Shown: positions 1 to 9,165, counted from the first letter of the stretch. The stretch: 64,000 bases of DNA from Sedimenticola hydrogenitrophicus (GCF_025175675.1 NZ_JANIOA010000003.1:97602-161601), one strand, 5' to 3'. Notes: generated by a model not told the origin, from the sequence alone. Translations and numbers: made by a program.

Positions 1-1833
1 CGCGGTCAGGGTGGCGCCGCTGCGCACCAGCTCCTCGAACTCCTCGAACCGGTAGTCGCTGTAGGCGTAGTTGGCGCCCAGCCAGAGATGCCGGCCCAAG
101 GCCAGCTTGCCGCTCAGTTCGAGGCCCTTTTTCAGCGTCGCTCCCGCATTCTGGAACTCGCTCTCGCCGCTGGGCTGGAGCACCGAGACGATCTCGTCGC
201 TGACGCGGGTTTGGTAGAGCGACAGATCGAGGCTCCACGCCCGGGCCCGCGCCTTGAGTCCCACCTCCAGGTTGCGGGCGTTGGCCGCGTCCAGGTCCGG
301 GTTGCTCTGGATCTCCGATTCCGACGGCACCTGGCCGGACTGCGCCAGCATGCCGTAGAGGCTGAAGGTGTCGTTCAGGGCATAGCTGAGCCCGAGCTTG
401 GGGGAGAACAGGTCAAAGGTGGTGTCGGTCCGGGTGGTCACCGGAGCCGCAAAGGTGTCGTAGCTCCTGGTGCCCCAGTCGTATTCTCCATAGGCAATCT
501 CTTCGATATCGAAATTCATCCGGTCGAAGCGGAAACCGGCATCGATGGTCAGCCGATCGTTCGGTCGCAGCGTCTCCTGCAGGAACAGGCCGTACAGGGT
601 GTTGGCGGCGTCCTCGGTGGAGAGCAGGTCACCCTTGCGGTCGGAGAGGGTGCGGACGATCCGGTTGACCGGCGGCGTGGGTCCGGGGGGATCAAACAGG
701 GTCGTGGTGAGATCCGCGTATTGGTACTTCTCCGCCCCGTCGGTCTTGTCCAGGCGCGCGGTCACGCCGCCCACCAGGGTACTGTCGCCCCACAGCCGGT
801 GGCTGTAGGCGAATTCCAGGTCGCTGCCGAACACGTTGGTGCCGGGGTTGTCGTTGATCGCGCCGGTGACCGGATGGTAGTGGTCCCAGCGGTTGAAATA
901 GACGCGCGGTTTGAACACCAGGTCGCCGAACGCCTGCTCAAAGCGACTGTTGAAGAACCAGATGGTGGAGTAGCGCCCGCTGTGCTGCCACTGGCTGCTG
1001 GTATCGCGCTGCTTGCCGCTGTCGCGGTACGCCTCGAACTCGCTCTCGGTCAACGAGGCGGGCAGTTGCAGGTCCGCCCGGGAGTAGCTCAGCTCGGTCT
1101 CCAGCGTCGCGCCGCCATCCAGCAGCAGACCGTGCTTCAGGCTCAACTGCTGGGTATCGAATTCGTTCCACTCGCGCCAGCTGTTTTCGGCGGTCCGATG
1201 GGAGCCGGTCAGCAGCACGCTGTTGCTGTCGTTCAGCTCCTGGCTGTAGCGGAAATGCAGGTTCTCCTGCCCCGCCTCGCCGACGCCGATCTTGACCCGG
1301 TTGCCGTCCACATCGAATACCGACTTGGAGATGATCTGGATGGTGCCGCCGGCCGAACCGCTGCCATACAGCGACCCGGGCCCCTTGGTAATCTCGATGC
1401 GCTCGATATCCTGGGTGTCGATGAAATCGAAGCGCGAAAAACTGTCGGGGTCGGTCATCGGCACGCCGTCGCGCAGGACCATGATCTCCCGCACGCCGTA
1501 ATTGGCCTTCTGTCCGGCACCGCGGATGATCAGGCGCGCGTCATAGCCACCGTTTTTCGATTCGATCAGCACCCCGGGGGTGCCTTGGATCGCATCCTTG
1601 ATGTTCTGCATCTGTTCGGCATCGATGCGCCTGGTGTCGATCACGCTGATCGCCGCCGGCACCTCCCGGGTGCCGCGGGCAATCCGCGAGGCGGTGACAC
1701 TGATGGTGTCGACCGACTCGGCGGACACCGGCTCCGCCTCTACGGCATCCTCCGCCAGCAGAGCCGGGCTGATAATCAATAGGGAAGTGGCGAGAGTTGT
1801 TCTGATGACACTGTTATATTTATTAAGATGCAT
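1..1833 (-). CDS. TonB-dependent outer-membrane receptor (3' end beyond window)
   Basis: Read on the minus strand from ATG at 1833, an open frame runs uninterrupted off the left edge, giving at least 611 residues. It opens with a signal peptide (hydrophobic stretch about residues 10-27, ending PALLAE), then a TonB-box-like DTISVTAS near residue 42 and a plug domain with the conserved pattern IERIEITKGPGSLYGSGSAG and GTIQIIS. The rest is typical alternating beta-barrel sequence, for example LEVGLKARAW-like strands. Such receptors import siderophores, cobalamin or other scarce ligands using TonB energy. The substrate cannot be told from the sequence, and no partner transporter or TonB gene is adjacent. 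No good Shine-Dalgarno is visible before the ATG, so the start rests on the signal peptide. The missing C-terminus is due only to the window edge. Confidence 0.93.
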   Translation of the reverse strand, partial: MHLNKYNSVIRTTLATSLLIISPALLAEDAVEAEPVSAESVDTISVTASRIARGTREVPAAISVIDTRRIDAEQMQNIKDAIQGTPGVLIESKNGGYDARLIIRGAGQKANYGVREIMVLRDGVPMTDPDSFSRFDFIDTQDIERIEITKGPGSLYGSGSAGGTIQIISKSVFDVDGNRVKIGVGEAGQENLHFRYSQELNDSNSVLLTGSHRTAENSWREWNEFDTQQLSLKHGLLLDGGATLETELSYSRADLQLPASLTESEFEAYRDSGKQRDTSSQWQHSGRYSTIWFFNSRFEQAFGDLVFKPRVYFNRWDHYHPVTGAINDNPGTNVFGSDLEFAYSHRLWGDSTLVGGVTARLDKTDGAEKYQYADLTTTLFDPPGPTPPVNRIVRTLSDRKGDLLSTEDAANTLYGLFLQETLRPNDRLTIDAGFRFDRMNFDIEEIAYGEYDWGTRSYDTFAAPVTTRTDTTFDLFSPKLGLSYALNDTFSLYGMLAQSGQVPSESEIQSNPDLDAANARNLEVGLKARARAWSLDLSLYQTRVSDEIVSVLQPSGESEFQNAGATLKKGLELSGKLALGRHLWLGANYAYSDYRFEEFEELVRSGATLTA

Positions 1834-2360
1834 AACTGCTTTGCAACCTGTCAGTCTGGACAAAAGGAGAGGCCGGCAAACGTGTTGTCCCCGGCAGCGC
1901 CGCTCCCGGCCATTGCATCCCCGGCTCCGTAGACGGTACTTCCCTGTACCACTCCTCATGGCTTTCGCGACATACGTCCATCCCTGGACATACGGACGCC
2001 AGTAACCGGCGACGGTAAAAATCCCTTGGGATTGGAGCGGTAGAATGGTATCCCCGCCGCCGCGAAATGTTCAGGGCCAGGCGACCGCCCGAGAGAGGCA
2101 ACCATACAGATAAGCGTTGTTATTCAATAAGTTAATAAATACCGACGAGCCGGACCAGACGATCAGCTGGGCGAAACAACACAATTTGTGCGTTAATTGC
2201 CCCAGTAAATCGGACCAGGCCGGCAACGCACAGCCGCCCAACAGCGCCGCCACAGGTCCAATCCACCCGGATCAGGCGGATCCCGGAACGGGGGGAACGG
2301 CAAACCCGCCTTTCTAACAGGCGTCTATCAAGTTGTTCCGCACTTCAGCCGTTACACTGG
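1834..2360. other. Gene-free intergenic stretch with a repeat fragment
   Basis: No convincing gene here; the short open frames are low-quality and overlap repeats. It must hold the promoter of the TonB receptor (leftward). A copy of the dispersed GGTAC..GTACC repeat lies at 1925-1959. Confidence 0.6.
1925..1959 (+). repeat. Dispersed repeat J, copy 1 (GTAGACGGTAC..GTACCACTCC)
   Basis: The core CTCCGTAGACGGTACTTCCC followed by TGTACCACTCCTCA recurs in near-identical form at 28696-28729 (reverse strand) and 44467-44500. The centre is palindromic (GGTAC..GTACC). Confidence 0.7.
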
Positions 2361-2526
2361 TTAGGGCTCGCGCAAGAATAATTTCGCAGTACCGAGGGCG
2401 TAACTGGGCCACGCTGGCAAGGCACGCTTTGCAGGCAATGGCTGTTCCCTTGCCAAAAAGCGTAACGCCGCCAGCGGGGTCCAGTGGCGACCGAATACCG
2501 AAACTTATTTTTGCGCGAGCCCTTAA
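2361..2526. repeat. MITE-like palindromic element (TTAGGGCTCGCGCAA ends)
   Basis: The left arm (2361-2386, TTAGGGCTCGCGCAAGAATA...) and right arm (2499-2526) are inverted copies differing at about two positions plus one indel. The 166-bp unit contains no gene. Its general plan (TTAGGGC end, AATAA-type inner arm, GCAAGGC/GTAACGCC core) resembles the element at 19989-20149. The downstream gene starts 74 bp beyond it. Confidence 0.7.
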
Positions 2527-2599
2527 CGAGGCCGGCATGGATTGCCGCTATTTCGGCAAGTGACGCGCACTTGAATCCATGCGACAAAAGGTATCGTTC

Positions 2600-5029
2600 A
2601 TGACTACCCGCCATTTCCGGTTATCCGTTTGGCTGCGCTTTCTGGGGATGTGGCTGGGGATGTGGCTGGGAACCTGGCTGGCCGGCTCAATGGTCTCGGC
2701 CGCCACCCCACCCGCCGATTTCACCGGTACCGAGATCACTGTCGGGGTACAAGACGTTTCGGCCATCGGTGCTCCGGCAAAGGCCCATGCCCTTACTTGG
2801 CAGGCGCGCACCGGCGGGCGGGCGTGGGTGATACAGAAGCCCTTCGGCAAGCTGTTTGAAGCCTACCTGGAATCCCTGACCGCCACGGAGCCGGTGTATG
2901 ACGTGATCCTCTACGCCCCGGCCTGGGCGGGCGATTTCGCACCCTATCTCAGGGAGCTGCCGCGCAGCATCTCCGGGCACGAGAGCCTCGACGACATCCA
3001 CCCCACCTACCGCGAACGGCTGATGACCTGGAACGACAGGTGGATCGCTGTGACCATCGATGGCGACCTGTTCAGCGGCTATTACCGCAAGGATCTGTTT
3101 GCCGATCCCGCCCACCGGGCACAGTTCCGCGCCCGCTACGGCTACGAGCTGGCGCCGCCGGACACCTGGGGGCAGTACCGGGACATCGCCGAGTTTTTCA
3201 CCGGGCGCCAGGACGCCGACGGCAGACCGCTGTACGGCACCGCCGAGGCCTTCGCCAGCGGCGGCCAGCAGTTCTGGAATGTGTTCAGCCGGGCCTCGGC
3301 CTATACCAACCCGCCGACCTTCCCCGGCGCCCAGTTCTTCGACCCGGACACCATGCAGGCGCAGATCGACAGCCCCGGCTGGGTGCGGGCGGTACGGGAG
3401 TATCTTGAGATCCGCACCTTCTGTCCGCCGGACAGCCGCGACCAGGGCATCGTCGAGGCGCGCCGGGCATTCCTCTCCGGGCAGACGGCGATGATCCTGG
3501 ACTGGGGCGATACCGCCCAATTGGCCAACGACCCCGAACTCTCCCGCATCAGGGGGCAGGTGGGATATTTCGTGCTGCCCGGTACCCGGCAGGTCTGGAA
3601 CGGCCGGGACTGGCGCTGGGAGCGGACGGACGAGGTCCACAAGGCCCCCTTCCTCGCCTTCGGCGGCTGGGTGGCCAGCGTGCCGGCCAACAGCCGCCAC
3701 CCCGAAGCGGCCTGGGACTACATCCTGTGGCTGGGCAGTGCGGAGAACTCGCTGCATGACGTGGTCACCGCCGGCACCGGCATCAACCCCTACCGGCTGA
3801 CCCACTTCAGCGAGATCGACACCTGGAACCGGGCCTTTCCCCAGGGCGCGGCTTCTGAATACCTGGAGGTGCTGCGCACCAGCCTGGACTCGCCTCATGT
3901 TGCATCGGACCTGCGTCTGCCCGGCTTCCATCGGTACACGGCGGCACTCGACGCGGGGCTGGCGCAACTGCTGCGCGGCGAGGTCGAGGTCGAGGTCGAG
4001 GTCGAGGTCGAGGCGACGTTGCGCCGGGTCGCCGAGGCGTGGGAAGGCATAACCGACAGCCTGGGCCGCAAGCGCCAACTCGCCCTCTACCGTACCGCCA
4101 TGGGGCTGGACCCGCAGCCGGCCGGCCCCCGCCCTGGTGGCGGCCGGGGCAAACAGCAGCTGGTCATCGGTTTCTCCCAGGCCACCACCACCGAGCCGTG
4201 GCGGCGGCTGTTCAATAAGGAGCTGCGCGAGGAGGCGGCGCGCCACCCGGAGATCAAGCTACTGGTGCGCGACGGCATGGACCGGGCCGACAAGCAGGCC
4301 GCCGACGTGATCGAACTGATCGACCAGCGGGTGGACGCCCTCCTCATCTCACCGAAGGTGGCCGAGGCCCTGACACCGGCGGTGAACCGCGCCTTCAATG
4401 CCGGTATCCCGGTGTTCGTGCTGGATCGTGACGTCTCCAGCGACCGCTACACCCAGTTCATTGGTGGTGACAACCTGGCGATCGGCCGGGCAGCGGGCCG
4501 CTACGCGGTGCGGCTGCTCGGCGGCACCGGAAATGCCAAGGGGCAGTTGGTGGAGATCTGGGGCGGCATGGCCTCCACTCCGGCCCACGAGCGGCACCAG
4601 GGATTCATGGAGATCGTCGGACCCGAACCCGGCATCCGCATCCTCAACCCTCCTCAGGATGGCGACTGGAAACAGGACCTGGGCTACGACCTCATGGCCG
4701 AGGCGCTGACCCACTATCCGAAGATCGATCTGGTCTACGCCCACAACGATCCCATGGCCCACGGCGCCCACCTGGCGGCACGCGAGGTGGGGCGTGAACA
4801 GGAGATTTTCTTTCTTGGCATCGACGGCATCCCGGCGGAGGGGGTGCGCTGGGTGAAAGAGGGCAAGCTGACCGCCACCTTCCTCTACAAGCCCCCGGGC
4901 GAAGAGGGGGTGCGGCAGGCACTGCGCTACCTGGGCGGCGAGGCGGTGCCAGCCCGGCTCACCCTGCCGACCCTGACCATCGACCGCGGCAACGCGAACC
5001 AGATCCTGCAGCGCCACGGACTGGATTAG
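2600..5029 (+). CDS. Fused dual periplasmic solute-binding protein (family-1 SBP + TorT/ribose-binding-like)
   Basis: This 809-residue secreted protein has two ligand-binding modules in tandem. A signal peptide with an odd WLGMWLGTWLAG repeat occupies the first 35 residues. Residues about 45-480 look like an extracellular sugar-type SBP (family 1): YYRKDLF, PDTWGQYRDIAEFF, QTAMILDWGD, FGGWVASVP. A linker containing five EV repeats follows, then residues about 510-809 form a type-I periplasmic binding fold of the ribose/TorT class (QQLVIGFSQATTTEPWR, DGMDRADKQ, FVLDRD, YAHNDPMAHGA, FFLGIDGIPAEG). ATG 2600 is chosen over 2579 because AAAAGG lies eight bases upstream. The stop is 11 bp before a TorS-like GGDEF-EAL gene, and there are no permease or ATPase genes, so I infer a sensory rather than a transport role. 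Ligand unknown. Confidence 0.85.
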   Translation: MTTRHFRLSVWLRFLGMWLGMWLGTWLAGSMVSAATPPADFTGTEITVGVQDVSAIGAPAKAHALTWQARTGGRAWVIQKPFGKLFEAYLESLTATEPVYDVILYAPAWAGDFAPYLRELPRSISGHESLDDIHPTYRERLMTWNDRWIAVTIDGDLFSGYYRKDLFADPAHRAQFRARYGYELAPPDTWGQYRDIAEFFTGRQDADGRPLYGTAEAFASGGQQFWNVFSRASAYTNPPTFPGAQFFDPDTMQAQIDSPGWVRAVREYLEIRTFCPPDSRDQGIVEARRAFLSGQTAMILDWGDTAQLANDPELSRIRGQVGYFVLPGTRQVWNGRDWRWERTDEVHKAPFLAFGGWVASVPANSRHPEAAWDYILWLGSAENSLHDVVTAGTGINPYRLTHFSEIDTWNRAFPQGAASEYLEVLRTSLDSPHVASDLRLPGFHRYTAALDAGLAQLLRGEVEVEVEVEVEATLRRVAEAWEGITDSLGRKRQLALYRTAMGLDPQPAGPRPGGGRGKQQLVIGFSQATTTEPWRRLFNKELREEAARHPEIKLLVRDGMDRADKQAADVIELIDQRVDALLISPKVAEALTPAVNRAFNAGIPVFVLDRDVSSDRYTQFIGGDNLAIGRAAGRYAVRLLGGTGNAKGQLVEIWGGMASTPAHERHQGFMEIVGPEPGIRILNPPQDGDWKQDLGYDLMAEALTHYPKIDLVYAHNDPMAHGAHLAAREVGREQEIFFLGIDGIPAEGVRWVKEGKLTATFLYKPPGEEGVRQALRYLGGEAVPARLTLPTLTIDRGNANQILQRHGLD
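3980..4015 (+). repeat. In-frame hexanucleotide microsatellite (GAGGTC)5
   Basis: Five perfect GAGGTC units (3980-4009) followed by GAGGCG encode alternating Glu-Val in the linker region of the fused binding protein. Unit gain or loss would keep frame and change linker length by two residues. Confidence 0.95.
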
Positions 5030-5040
5030 GGGGATAGGCG

Positions 5041-8000
5041 ATGCGACTGCTGGATCGCCTGCTGAATACACGCACCCTCGGCGGCGCCGCCCTCAAGCGC
5101 CGCCTGGGCATCGCCTTCATCGGCGTGGCTACCATCCTGGCGGCCGCGGTGGGCACCGCGCTCTACACCCACGGTCGGATGGCCGGATCGGTACAGCGCA
5201 CCAGCGGCGAACTGCTTCCCGAGCTGCTGGCAACCCTGCGCCTGTCCGAACGCAGCGCCCAGCTGACGGCGGCGGCCCCGCTGCTGAGTGGCACCACCAG
5301 CGGGGAGGAGCTGGCCGGCATCGACCGCCACCTGCGACAACTGCTGGTGGACCTGGAGCAACAGCTGAACCGGCTTAGCGCAGGCACCCGGGAATCGGTT
5401 ACCGGCCGCATACGCGACCAGGTGCAACTGATGCGCCAGGCCCTGCTGGAGCTGACCGCGGCCCATGCCGAGCGGATCGAGCTGCGACTGCGGCAACAGG
5501 GGGAACTGGTACGGCTGCAGCGGGCGCACAGCGAGCTGATCGACACCGTGAGCCCGGTGGTGTACGGCGTCAGTTCCCTGAACCAGCTGTTCGCGCGGCG
5601 CTTCGAACGCCGCTTCCAGGCCAGCCTCAGCCGCCTGCTGGAGCGGGAGCAGCCGCTGATCCAGGGGCTGATCGAGCTCATCCCCCTGACCACCGGCGAC
5701 GGCGCCCCGCCCGGGCGCCGGGAGGCGTTGCGCCGGTTACTTGAGCGGCTGCACCCGCTGCTTGGCGAAGAGTGGCGACAGTTGAGCGAAACCGGTCTGG
5801 CGCTCCTGCAGCGGGACGACAGCCTGCCCGCGGAATGGCAGCAGCTGCACCTTCTGGCCGAAAACGCCCTCACAGCGACGCAGGAGGCGCATGCCGAGGC
5901 GTTGCAGGACATCGCCGTGGAACTCAGCGGCTCCCCCGCGCGGCTGGTGGAGAACACCACCCGAGAACTGGGCGTGGCGATCGACATCAAGTCGGAGGGC
6001 AACCTGCTGTTCGCCCTGCTGAGCGCGGTAAAGGATGTGACGGCGGTAAACGAACTGGTGATTCTGGAGGAGCGCTACAACCGCTCCCTGGAGACCTTCC
6101 AGAATGCCACCCGAGCGTTCAGCCATATCCCCCTGGCGCAACGCAATCCGGTGCTGGCGGACAACGTGCAACGTATCGCCGGCTACCTGCCCCAAGCCAG
6201 GGAAAGCGACCAGAACCCGTTCCGCCTGCGCCACCGGGAGCTGGAGCTGGAACGGCGTATCAGCCAGCTGCTGAACACCCAGCGCGAACTGACCGCGCGC
6301 CTGACCGGGCTGACCCAGGAGCTGGTGGAGCGCATGCAGGGCGAGACCGGCCAGCTGTCGCGCGAGGTGGAGCGCAACCGCACCACCAGCAGCTGGATCC
6401 TGTACTCTGTCGGCCTGGTGGGCCTGCTGCTGATCAAGCTGATCGCCCTGATCACCATCCAGGCGCTGCAGCGGCGTGAACAGGCGTTGCGCCAGGCGGC
6501 GATCGTGTTCGAAAACACCAACGAGGGTATCCTGATCACCGACGACGCCGCCAACATCCAGGCGGTCAATCCCGCCTTCAGCGAGATCAGCGGCTACAAG
6601 CCGGACGAGGTAATCGGCCGGAACCCGCGCATGTTCAAGGCCGACCACCAGTCACCCACGGTGTACGAGCACATGTGGCAGAGTCTCAAAGAGAGCGGCC
6701 ATTGGCAGGGCGAGGTGTTCAACCAGCGCAAGGATGGCGAGCCCTATCCAGAGTGGCTCACCATCAGCAGCGTGAAAAACGAGGCCGGGCGGGTCAGCCA
6801 CTATGTCGGTGTGTTCTCCGACATCAGCGCCATCAAGGAGACCCAGGCGCGCATCTACCACCTGGCGCACCACGACCCGCTCACCGACCTGCCCAACCGC
6901 ATGATGCTCAACGACCGGCTCGCTCATGCCATGGAGCGGGCACAACGCGAGGCGCATCGCATCGCCGTGTTGTTCCTCGATCTGGACCGTTTCAAGAACA
7001 TCAACGACACCCTCGGCCACGGTGTCGGTGACGAGGTGTTGCGCAAGGTCGCGGAGCGGCTGGCGCAGAGCGTGCGCGCGCAGGATACGGTTGCCCGGCT
7101 GGGCGGCGACGAGTTCATGGTGATAATGGAAGGGGTGCACCATTTGCAGGAGGTGAGCCTGGTGGCGCAGAAGCTGTTGGAGGTGCTGGCCCGGGAGATC
7201 GTCATCGAAAAGCGTCGCTTCTTCCTCAGTGCCAGTATCGGCATCAGCCTCTACCCGGACGACGGCAACAGTGTCGACGAGCTGATCAAGAACGCCGACA
7301 CCGCCATGTACCGCGCCAAGGAGCACGGCAGGAATGGCTTCCACTTCTACACCTCGGAGATGACCGCCACCGCCATCGAGCACTACGCCCTGGAGAACAG
7401 CCTGCGCCAGGGCTTGGAGCGTCAGGAGTTCGAGCTGCACTACCAGCCCCAGTGTGATCTCCTGAGCGGACGCATCACCGGCCTGGAGGCACTGCTGCGC
7501 TGGACCCACCCCGACTGGGGAACGGTCGGCCCGGACCGCTTCATCCCCATCGCCGAGGATGCGGGACTCATTCTCCCCCTCGGCGAGTGGGTCCTGCGCA
7601 CCGCCTGCAGACAGGCGCGTACCTGGCTCGATGCCGGCCTGCTGGACGGCCGCGTGGCGGTCAACCTGTCCGGTCAGCAGATCACCCGCGGCGATCTGGA
7701 ACAGGTGGTTACCCGGGTCCTGGCAGAAACCGGCCTGCCGGCCGACCACCTGGAACTGGAGGTGACCGAGGGTTTCATCATGCATCAGCCGGAACAGACC
7801 GTACGCATGCTCGACAACCTGCGCGCCATGGGCGTCAGCCTGGCGATTGACGATTTCGGCACCGGCCACTCCTCCCTCAGTTATCTGAAGCGACTGCCGA
7901 TCCACCTGCTGAAGATCGACCGCTCCTTCGTGCGCGACCTGGCAGTGGATCCCAACGACGAGGCGATCGCGCGGGCCATCATCGCCATGGGACAAGCCCT

Positions 8001-8166
8001 CGGCCTGCGCGTCATTGCCGAGGGCGTCGAAGAACAGCGTCAGGCCGACATCCTGACCGAGGCCGGCTGCGATCAGGTCCAGGGGTACTTCTACGCCCGC
8101 CCCGTGCCGGCGGAGCAGATCCCGGCCCTGCTGGCGGAAAAATACCTGGGGCGCGAATACACATAG
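5041..8166 (+). CDS. TorS-like membrane sensor with PAS-GGDEF-EAL output
   Basis: This 1041-residue protein has a first membrane helix at about residues 22-42, a long helical periplasmic region (about 45-450) rich in Leu/Glu/Gln with the TorS-type opening LPELLATLRLSERSAQL, and a second membrane helix at about 453-478. A PAS domain (about 485-600, FENTNEGILITDDAANIQAV, GVFSDISAIKE) links to GGDEF (intact GGDEF at 688-692) and EAL (EAL at 816-818, followed by LLRW; later DDFGTGHSSLSYL and EGVEE). Both active-site signatures are intact, so it could make or break c-di-GMP. It follows the dual solute-binding protein by 11 bp with AGGGGGATAGGCG before ATG, and is very probably its signalling partner. 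The output direction cannot be predicted. Confidence 0.92.
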   Translation: MRLLDRLLNTRTLGGAALKRRLGIAFIGVATILAAAVGTALYTHGRMAGSVQRTSGELLPELLATLRLSERSAQLTAAAPLLSGTTSGEELAGIDRHLRQLLVDLEQQLNRLSAGTRESVTGRIRDQVQLMRQALLELTAAHAERIELRLRQQGELVRLQRAHSELIDTVSPVVYGVSSLNQLFARRFERRFQASLSRLLEREQPLIQGLIELIPLTTGDGAPPGRREALRRLLERLHPLLGEEWRQLSETGLALLQRDDSLPAEWQQLHLLAENALTATQEAHAEALQDIAVELSGSPARLVENTTRELGVAIDIKSEGNLLFALLSAVKDVTAVNELVILEERYNRSLETFQNATRAFSHIPLAQRNPVLADNVQRIAGYLPQARESDQNPFRLRHRELELERRISQLLNTQRELTARLTGLTQELVERMQGETGQLSREVERNRTTSSWILYSVGLVGLLLIKLIALITIQALQRREQALRQAAIVFENTNEGILITDDAANIQAVNPAFSEISGYKPDEVIGRNPRMFKADHQSPTVYEHMWQSLKESGHWQGEVFNQRKDGEPYPEWLTISSVKNEAGRVSHYVGVFSDISAIKETQARIYHLAHHDPLTDLPNRMMLNDRLAHAMERAQREAHRIAVLFLDLDRFKNINDTLGHGVGDEVLRKVAERLAQSVRAQDTVARLGGDEFMVIMEGVHHLQEVSLVAQKLLEVLAREIVIEKRRFFLSASIGISLYPDDGNSVDELIKNADTAMYRAKEHGRNGFHFYTSEMTATAIEHYALENSLRQGLERQEFELHYQPQCDLLSGRITGLEALLRWTHPDWGTVGPDRFIPIAEDAGLILPLGEWVLRTACRQARTWLDAGLLDGRVAVNLSGQQITRGDLEQVVTRVLAETGLPADHLELEVTEGFIMHQPEQTVRMLDNLRAMGVSLAIDDFGTGHSSLSYLKRLPIHLLKIDRSFVRDLAVDPNDEAIARAIIAMGQALGLRVIAEGVEEQRQADILTEAGCDQVQGYFYARPVPAEQIPALLAEKYLGREYT

Positions 8167-8184
8167 CCTGGGATACTCAGTCGC

Positions 8185-8213
8185 GTAGGGTGGGTACTTC
8201 GTCCGTGCCCACC
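8185..8213. repeat. REP-like GTAGGGTGGGTAC..GTGCCCACC hairpin
   Basis: A short imperfect hairpin directly after the GGDEF-EAL stop; a sister copy is at 60907-60935. It may also act as a transcript end, since CTTTTT follows at 8213-8217. Confidence 0.55.
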
Positions 8214-8258
8214 TTTTTGCCCGGTGCCGCACCGCCCGCGCGGGTACAAAAAAAGCCC

Positions 8259-8343
8259 GTAGGTTGGGGTGAGGAACGAACCCCAACATCATCACGCACA
8301 TCCATGAACCCCCGTTGGGGTTCGCAAGCTCACCCCAACCTAC
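8259..8343. repeat. REP-like inverted repeat GTAGGTTGGGGTGAG
   Basis: Perfect 15-bp arms at 8259-8273 and 8329-8343; the inner sequence also pairs (GAACCCCAAC / GTTGGGGTTC). Gene-free. Confidence 0.8.
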
Positions 8344-8448
8344 GAACCTGGGCGTGAAGAAAAACAGGTGGGTAGATGGCCAGCCAGCCTGTTGATACAC
8401 TGATGAGACTCCAGGAGCTTGTATCCTGGCCCACAAGTAACCGAAGCC

Positions 8449-9165
8449 ATGAAACCGCTACTCATCGTCAGTCACGTCGCCTGCAGCCGTCCCGGTTATC
8501 TGTGTGACTACCTGGACCGGCAGTCCGTGGCCTATCGGCGCTTCAGCATCGAATCCGGCGAAGCGCTGCCCTCTCCCGACGAACTGTCCGGACTGGTGCT
8601 GCTGGGCGCCCCGGTGAGCGTCAACAGCGACCAGCACTGGATCGAGCAGGAGTTGGGGCTGATCCGCGACTGCGCCGCGCGCGCGATACCGGTGTTCGGC
8701 ATCTGCTTCGGCGGCCAGTTGATCAGCAAGGCGTTCGGCGGTGAGGTGTTCGCCGCCCCCGCGATGCAGATCGGCTGGCACCCGATCACCATCACCGAGC
8801 AGACCCGGCACCTGTTCAACGGCACCCCGGTGCCGGAACACTTCAGCGCCTTCGAGTGGCACGAGGAGAGCTTCACCCTGCCCGCCGGCGCCGTGCCCCT
8901 GTTCAACGGCGACTGCATCGGCAACCAGGGCTTCCTGCATCGCGGCTGCCTGGCGGTCCAGTTCCACCCCGAGGTCACCGAGGAGATCATCCACGAGTGG
9001 GTGGCCCGCTACGAGGCCTGTGTCGGCAAGCCGACCGTCTGCGTACAGGACCCGCAGGAGATTCTGCTGGACCTGCCGCTGAAACTCGCCGCCATGCGCC
9101 AGATGGCCGACAACCTGTTCGACTGGTGGCTTGGCCAGGTGGGCCTGACGAACAATTCTCGATAA
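8449..9165 (+). CDS. Class I glutamine amidotransferase-like protein (GMP synthase GATase type)
   Basis: The 238-residue protein carries the class I amidotransferase triad: nucleophile Cys in GICFGGQ (about residue 86) and the His/Glu pair in QFHPEVTEE (about 173-175). It lacks any synthetase domain, so it belongs to the free-standing GATase-like group, whose members include gamma-glutamyl-polyamine or peptide hydrolases and amidotransferase subunits of unknown partners. ATG 8449 is preferred; a TTG 30 bases upstream is in frame but has AGGAG too close. It stands alone between repeat-filled gaps, so its substrate cannot be inferred from neighbours. Confidence 0.85.
   Translation: MKPLLIVSHVACSRPGYLCDYLDRQSVAYRRFSIESGEALPSPDELSGLVLLGAPVSVNSDQHWIEQELGLIRDCAARAIPVFGICFGGQLISKAFGGEVFAAPAMQIGWHPITITEQTRHLFNGTPVPEHFSAFEWHEESFTLPAGAVPLFNGDCIGNQGFLHRGCLAVQFHPEVTEEIIHEWVARYEACVGKPTVCVQDPQEILLDLPLKLAAMRQMADNLFDWWLGQVGLTNNSR

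Noticed and set aside
88..1782. Long plus-strand open frame of 564 codons
   Set aside because: It mirrors the TonB-dependent receptor on the minus strand; its translation is low-complexity and has no domain, while the minus-strand frame gives a signal peptide and plug domain.
2333..2563. Small open frames (about 75-90 codons) on both strands
   Set aside because: They lie across the palindromic element 2361-2526 and mirror each other; no ribosome-binding site or family similarity.
3980..4015. Frameshift or assembly error in the dual binding protein
   Set aside because: The hexamer repeat keeps the frame and both flanking domains read through without interruption.
2687..4246. Minus-strand open frame of 519 codons
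   Set aside because: Shadow of the dual binding protein; Gly/Arg/Val-rich, including a mirrored LDLDLDLD from the hexamer repeat.
6652..8436. Minus-strand open frame of 594 codons
   Set aside because: Antisense to the PAS-GGDEF-EAL region; no recognisable fold and it runs into a repeat.
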